Assembly (NCBI GenBank): GCA_020438185.1
Contig: JAGQVC010000145.1
Location: 1 to 5,326, forward strand
From: Bacteroidota bacterium
Lineage (GTDB): Bacteria; Bacteroidota; Bacteroidia; M30B66
Direction of reading: 5' to 3'
DNA length: 5,326 bases
Part shown: positions 3,707 through 5,326 of the stretch, in pieces
Layout: every line of letters starts with the position of its first letter
Position numbering within the stretch: position 1 is the first letter of the stretch
Notes under the pieces: model-generated
Told to the model about the DNA's origin: nothing
The model's database searches: none
The model's input: only the letters and a program-made list of their open reading frames with translations
Program-made: the position numbers and the translations under genes

Positions 3707-5326
3707 ATGAAAAACCGCGGACTGCAATTCATTCTTTTCCTCATTTTGAGCGTGTTGGTTTTCATCCCAATGCAATTCAGAATTGGCCCGCTACCTGAGC
3801 TGGGGGCCTTTTTCAATCCTTTTAACGGCTTCTGGCAACAGGCAGAAGGCAGAAATCCTGCGGGAGCAGAAAAAATCAGCCTGAAAGGCTTGCAAAATGA
3901 AGCAAGCATTGTTTACGACGATAGAATGGTGCCGCATATTTTTGCTCAGAACGACCATGATGTCTATTTCATTCAGGGATATGTAACAGCTTCCCAGCGC
4001 CTGTTTCAGATGGATTTGCAAACCCGTGTGGCAGCAGGCAGAGTTTCAGAAGTGGTTGGAGAGAAAGCATTGAGCCTGGATCGTGAGAACCGCAGACTCG
4101 GATTGGGATATGCCGCTGAAAAAAGCATTGAAACAATCAATAAAAATCCGCTGGCGAAGCTTATTATGGAAAGCTACTCCGAAGGCGTTAACACATATAT
4201 TAATAGTTTAACCCGGAAAACATTGCCTCTTGAATACAAGCTTATGGGGTTTGAACCGGAACAATGGTCACCTATGCGCAGTGCCTTGTTGCTTAAGTAT
4301 ATGGCGAATATGCTTACCGGTTACGAAACTGATTTTGAAAACACAAATACGGTAAAACTGCTTGGATATAAAGTATTTAACGATATATTTCCTTTATTTC
4401 CTGATTCGTTGCTTGACCCGATTATACCGGTTGGAACAGCTTATCAGACTCCGGATACTTTACCACCTGGCGATTACAATTTTAAACCGGCCGAAAATAA
4501 ACAAGAGGAAGCTCTCGCCTATCCTTTTAATCGTCCGGAACCCGATTACGGAAGCAATAACTGGGCTGTGCACGGAAGCCGCACTGCTTCGGGAAATCCA
4601 ATCCTTTGCAACGACCCTCATTTAGGAATGAACCTGCCTTCGATCTGGTTCGAAGTGCAGATGCACACACCCGAATTAAATGTTTACGGTGCGAGTTTAC
4701 CAGGTGCACCATGCATTATAAGTGGATTTAATGATTCAATTGCCTGGGGAATTACCAATGCCAGTATGGATGTTAAAGACTGGTACAGCATCGAATTCAG
4801 GGATAATTCGAGAAAAGAATATTTATTTGACGGTAATTGGTTGAAAACAGAAAGCCGAATTGAAGAAATAAAAATCCGTGGTTCTGAAAGTGTTTTCGAT
4901 ACGGTTATTTACACCCTGCATGGTCCGGTTTCATTTGACAAAACATACAATGAGGGCACCGAAACTATTAACAGAGCCCTTAAATGGACAGCGCACGAAG
5001 GCTCAAATGAATTACTGACTTTTTATAATCTGAACCGGGGAAATAACTACCACGATTATCGCGAAGCAATTTCCTGGTTTAAATGCCCCGGACAAAATTT
5101 TGTATTTGCTTCCGCCGCAGGCGATGTAGCTATAACGCAGCAGGGAAAATTTGTGCACCGTTACCCCGACCAGGGACGTTTTGTGATGGATGGAAGCACT
5201 TCTGCTACCTTATGGAAAGGATTTATTCCCGATTCGGCGAATCCAACCATTAAAAACCCCGAAAGAGGATGGGTAAGTTCGGCCAACCAGCATCCCACAG
5301 ATGCCAGTTATCCTTACTGGTACACA
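3707..5326 (+). CDS. Penicillin acylase family Ntn hydrolase, first 540 residues, cut by window edge
   Basis: Members of this family are exported precursors that cut themselves into alpha and beta chains and hydrolyse amide bonds of penicillins, N-acyl-homoserine lactones or other acyl amides. Residues 4-20 are a hydrophobic signal or signal anchor without a clear cleavage site, placing the enzyme in the periplasm. The alpha region shows V-P-H (75-77) and Q-G-Y-V-x-A-x-x-R-L-x-Q-M-D (90-103). The self-cleavage site is Gly282-Ser283, followed by Asn-Asn-Trp; Ser283 is the expected nucleophile and new beta N-terminus. The beta region has D-P-H-L at 303-306 (His305 is beta-23), A-W-G at 345-347, and Asp355 and Asp358 at the beta-73 and beta-76 calcium-ligand positions. 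Asn527, in the segment WVSSANQ, is the likely oxyanion-hole Asn. Asn351 falls at beta-69, which is Ala in E. coli penicillin G acylase; its backbone is what matters there. An in-frame stop two codons before the ATG (3701-3703) fixes the start. The substrate cannot be told from this, and perhaps a quarter to a third of the protein is missing. Confidence 0.95.
   Translation, partial: MKNRGLQFILFLILSVLVFIPMQFRIGPLPELGAFFNPFNGFWQQAEGRNPAGAEKISLKGLQNEASIVYDDRMVPHIFAQNDHDVYFIQGYVTASQRLFQMDLQTRVAAGRVSEVVGEKALSLDRENRRLGLGYAAEKSIETINKNPLAKLIMESYSEGVNTYINSLTRKTLPLEYKLMGFEPEQWSPMRSALLLKYMANMLTGYETDFENTNTVKLLGYKVFNDIFPLFPDSLLDPIIPVGTAYQTPDTLPPGDYNFKPAENKQEEALAYPFNRPEPDYGSNNWAVHGSRTASGNPILCNDPHLGMNLPSIWFEVQMHTPELNVYGASLPGAPCIISGFNDSIAWGITNASMDVKDWYSIEFRDNSRKEYLFDGNWLKTESRIEEIKIRGSESVFDTVIYTLHGPVSFDKTYNEGTETINRALKWTAHEGSNELLTFYNLNRGNNYHDYREAISWFKCPGQNFVFASAAGDVAITQQGKFVHRYPDQGRFVMDGSTSATLWKGFIPDSANPTIKNPERGWVSSANQHPTDASYPYWYT

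Noticed and set aside
3700..4021. Two minus-strand frames opposite the start of the acylase gene
   Set aside because: The plus strand here encodes conserved penicillin-acylase motifs, so these are shadows.
4362..4712. Plus- and minus-strand frames of 60-90 codons within the acylase gene
   Set aside because: Both overlap the Ser283 self-cleavage region of the acylase, which is unmistakable in the main frame.

Overview
The window looks like ordinary chromosomal DNA from a member of the Bacteroidota. Four things suggest this: an AT-rich base composition, general absence of strong Shine-Dalgarno sequences before the start codons, a signal peptide ending in AKA before Gln, and proteins that read like Bacteroidota families (the NUMOD4/HNH/HTH protein and the small membrane protein in particular). 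The assignment rests on memory of protein families, and I cannot name a genus. I see no rRNA, tRNA, CRISPR array, insertion sequence or phage module.

Layout from left to right: (1) minus strand, bases 1-117, the first 39 codons of fabH (ketoacyl-ACP synthase III), running off the left edge. (2) Divergent from it, on the plus strand, a YaeR-type VOC metalloprotein (172-564), followed 33 bases later by a DinB-superfamily protein (598-1068); the two may form a small operon. (3) Convergent with these, on the minus strand, a secreted protein of unknown function that is probably rich in beta-strands (1070-2113). Its stop codon lies one base from the DinB stop. (4) A 176-base divergent intergenic region with a short palindrome and repeated CTTAA-like boxes. 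(5) Plus strand, 2290-3084, a NUMOD4 / coiled-coil / HNH-like / helix-turn-helix protein with an altered HNH active site, followed by a likely intrinsic terminator. (6) Plus strand, 3187-3501, a small multi-pass membrane protein. (7) Plus strand, from 3707 past the right edge, the first 540 residues of a penicillin-acylase-family Ntn hydrolase with an intact nucleophile motif.

The genes do not form an obvious single pathway. The closest thing to a functional pair is VOC plus DinB, two small metalloprotein folds that both include thiol-transfer or detoxification enzymes, but the substrate cannot be read from the sequence. The most unusual item is the HNH-like protein, whose architecture suggests DNA binding more clearly than cleavage. 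I found no convincing new multi-gene system.
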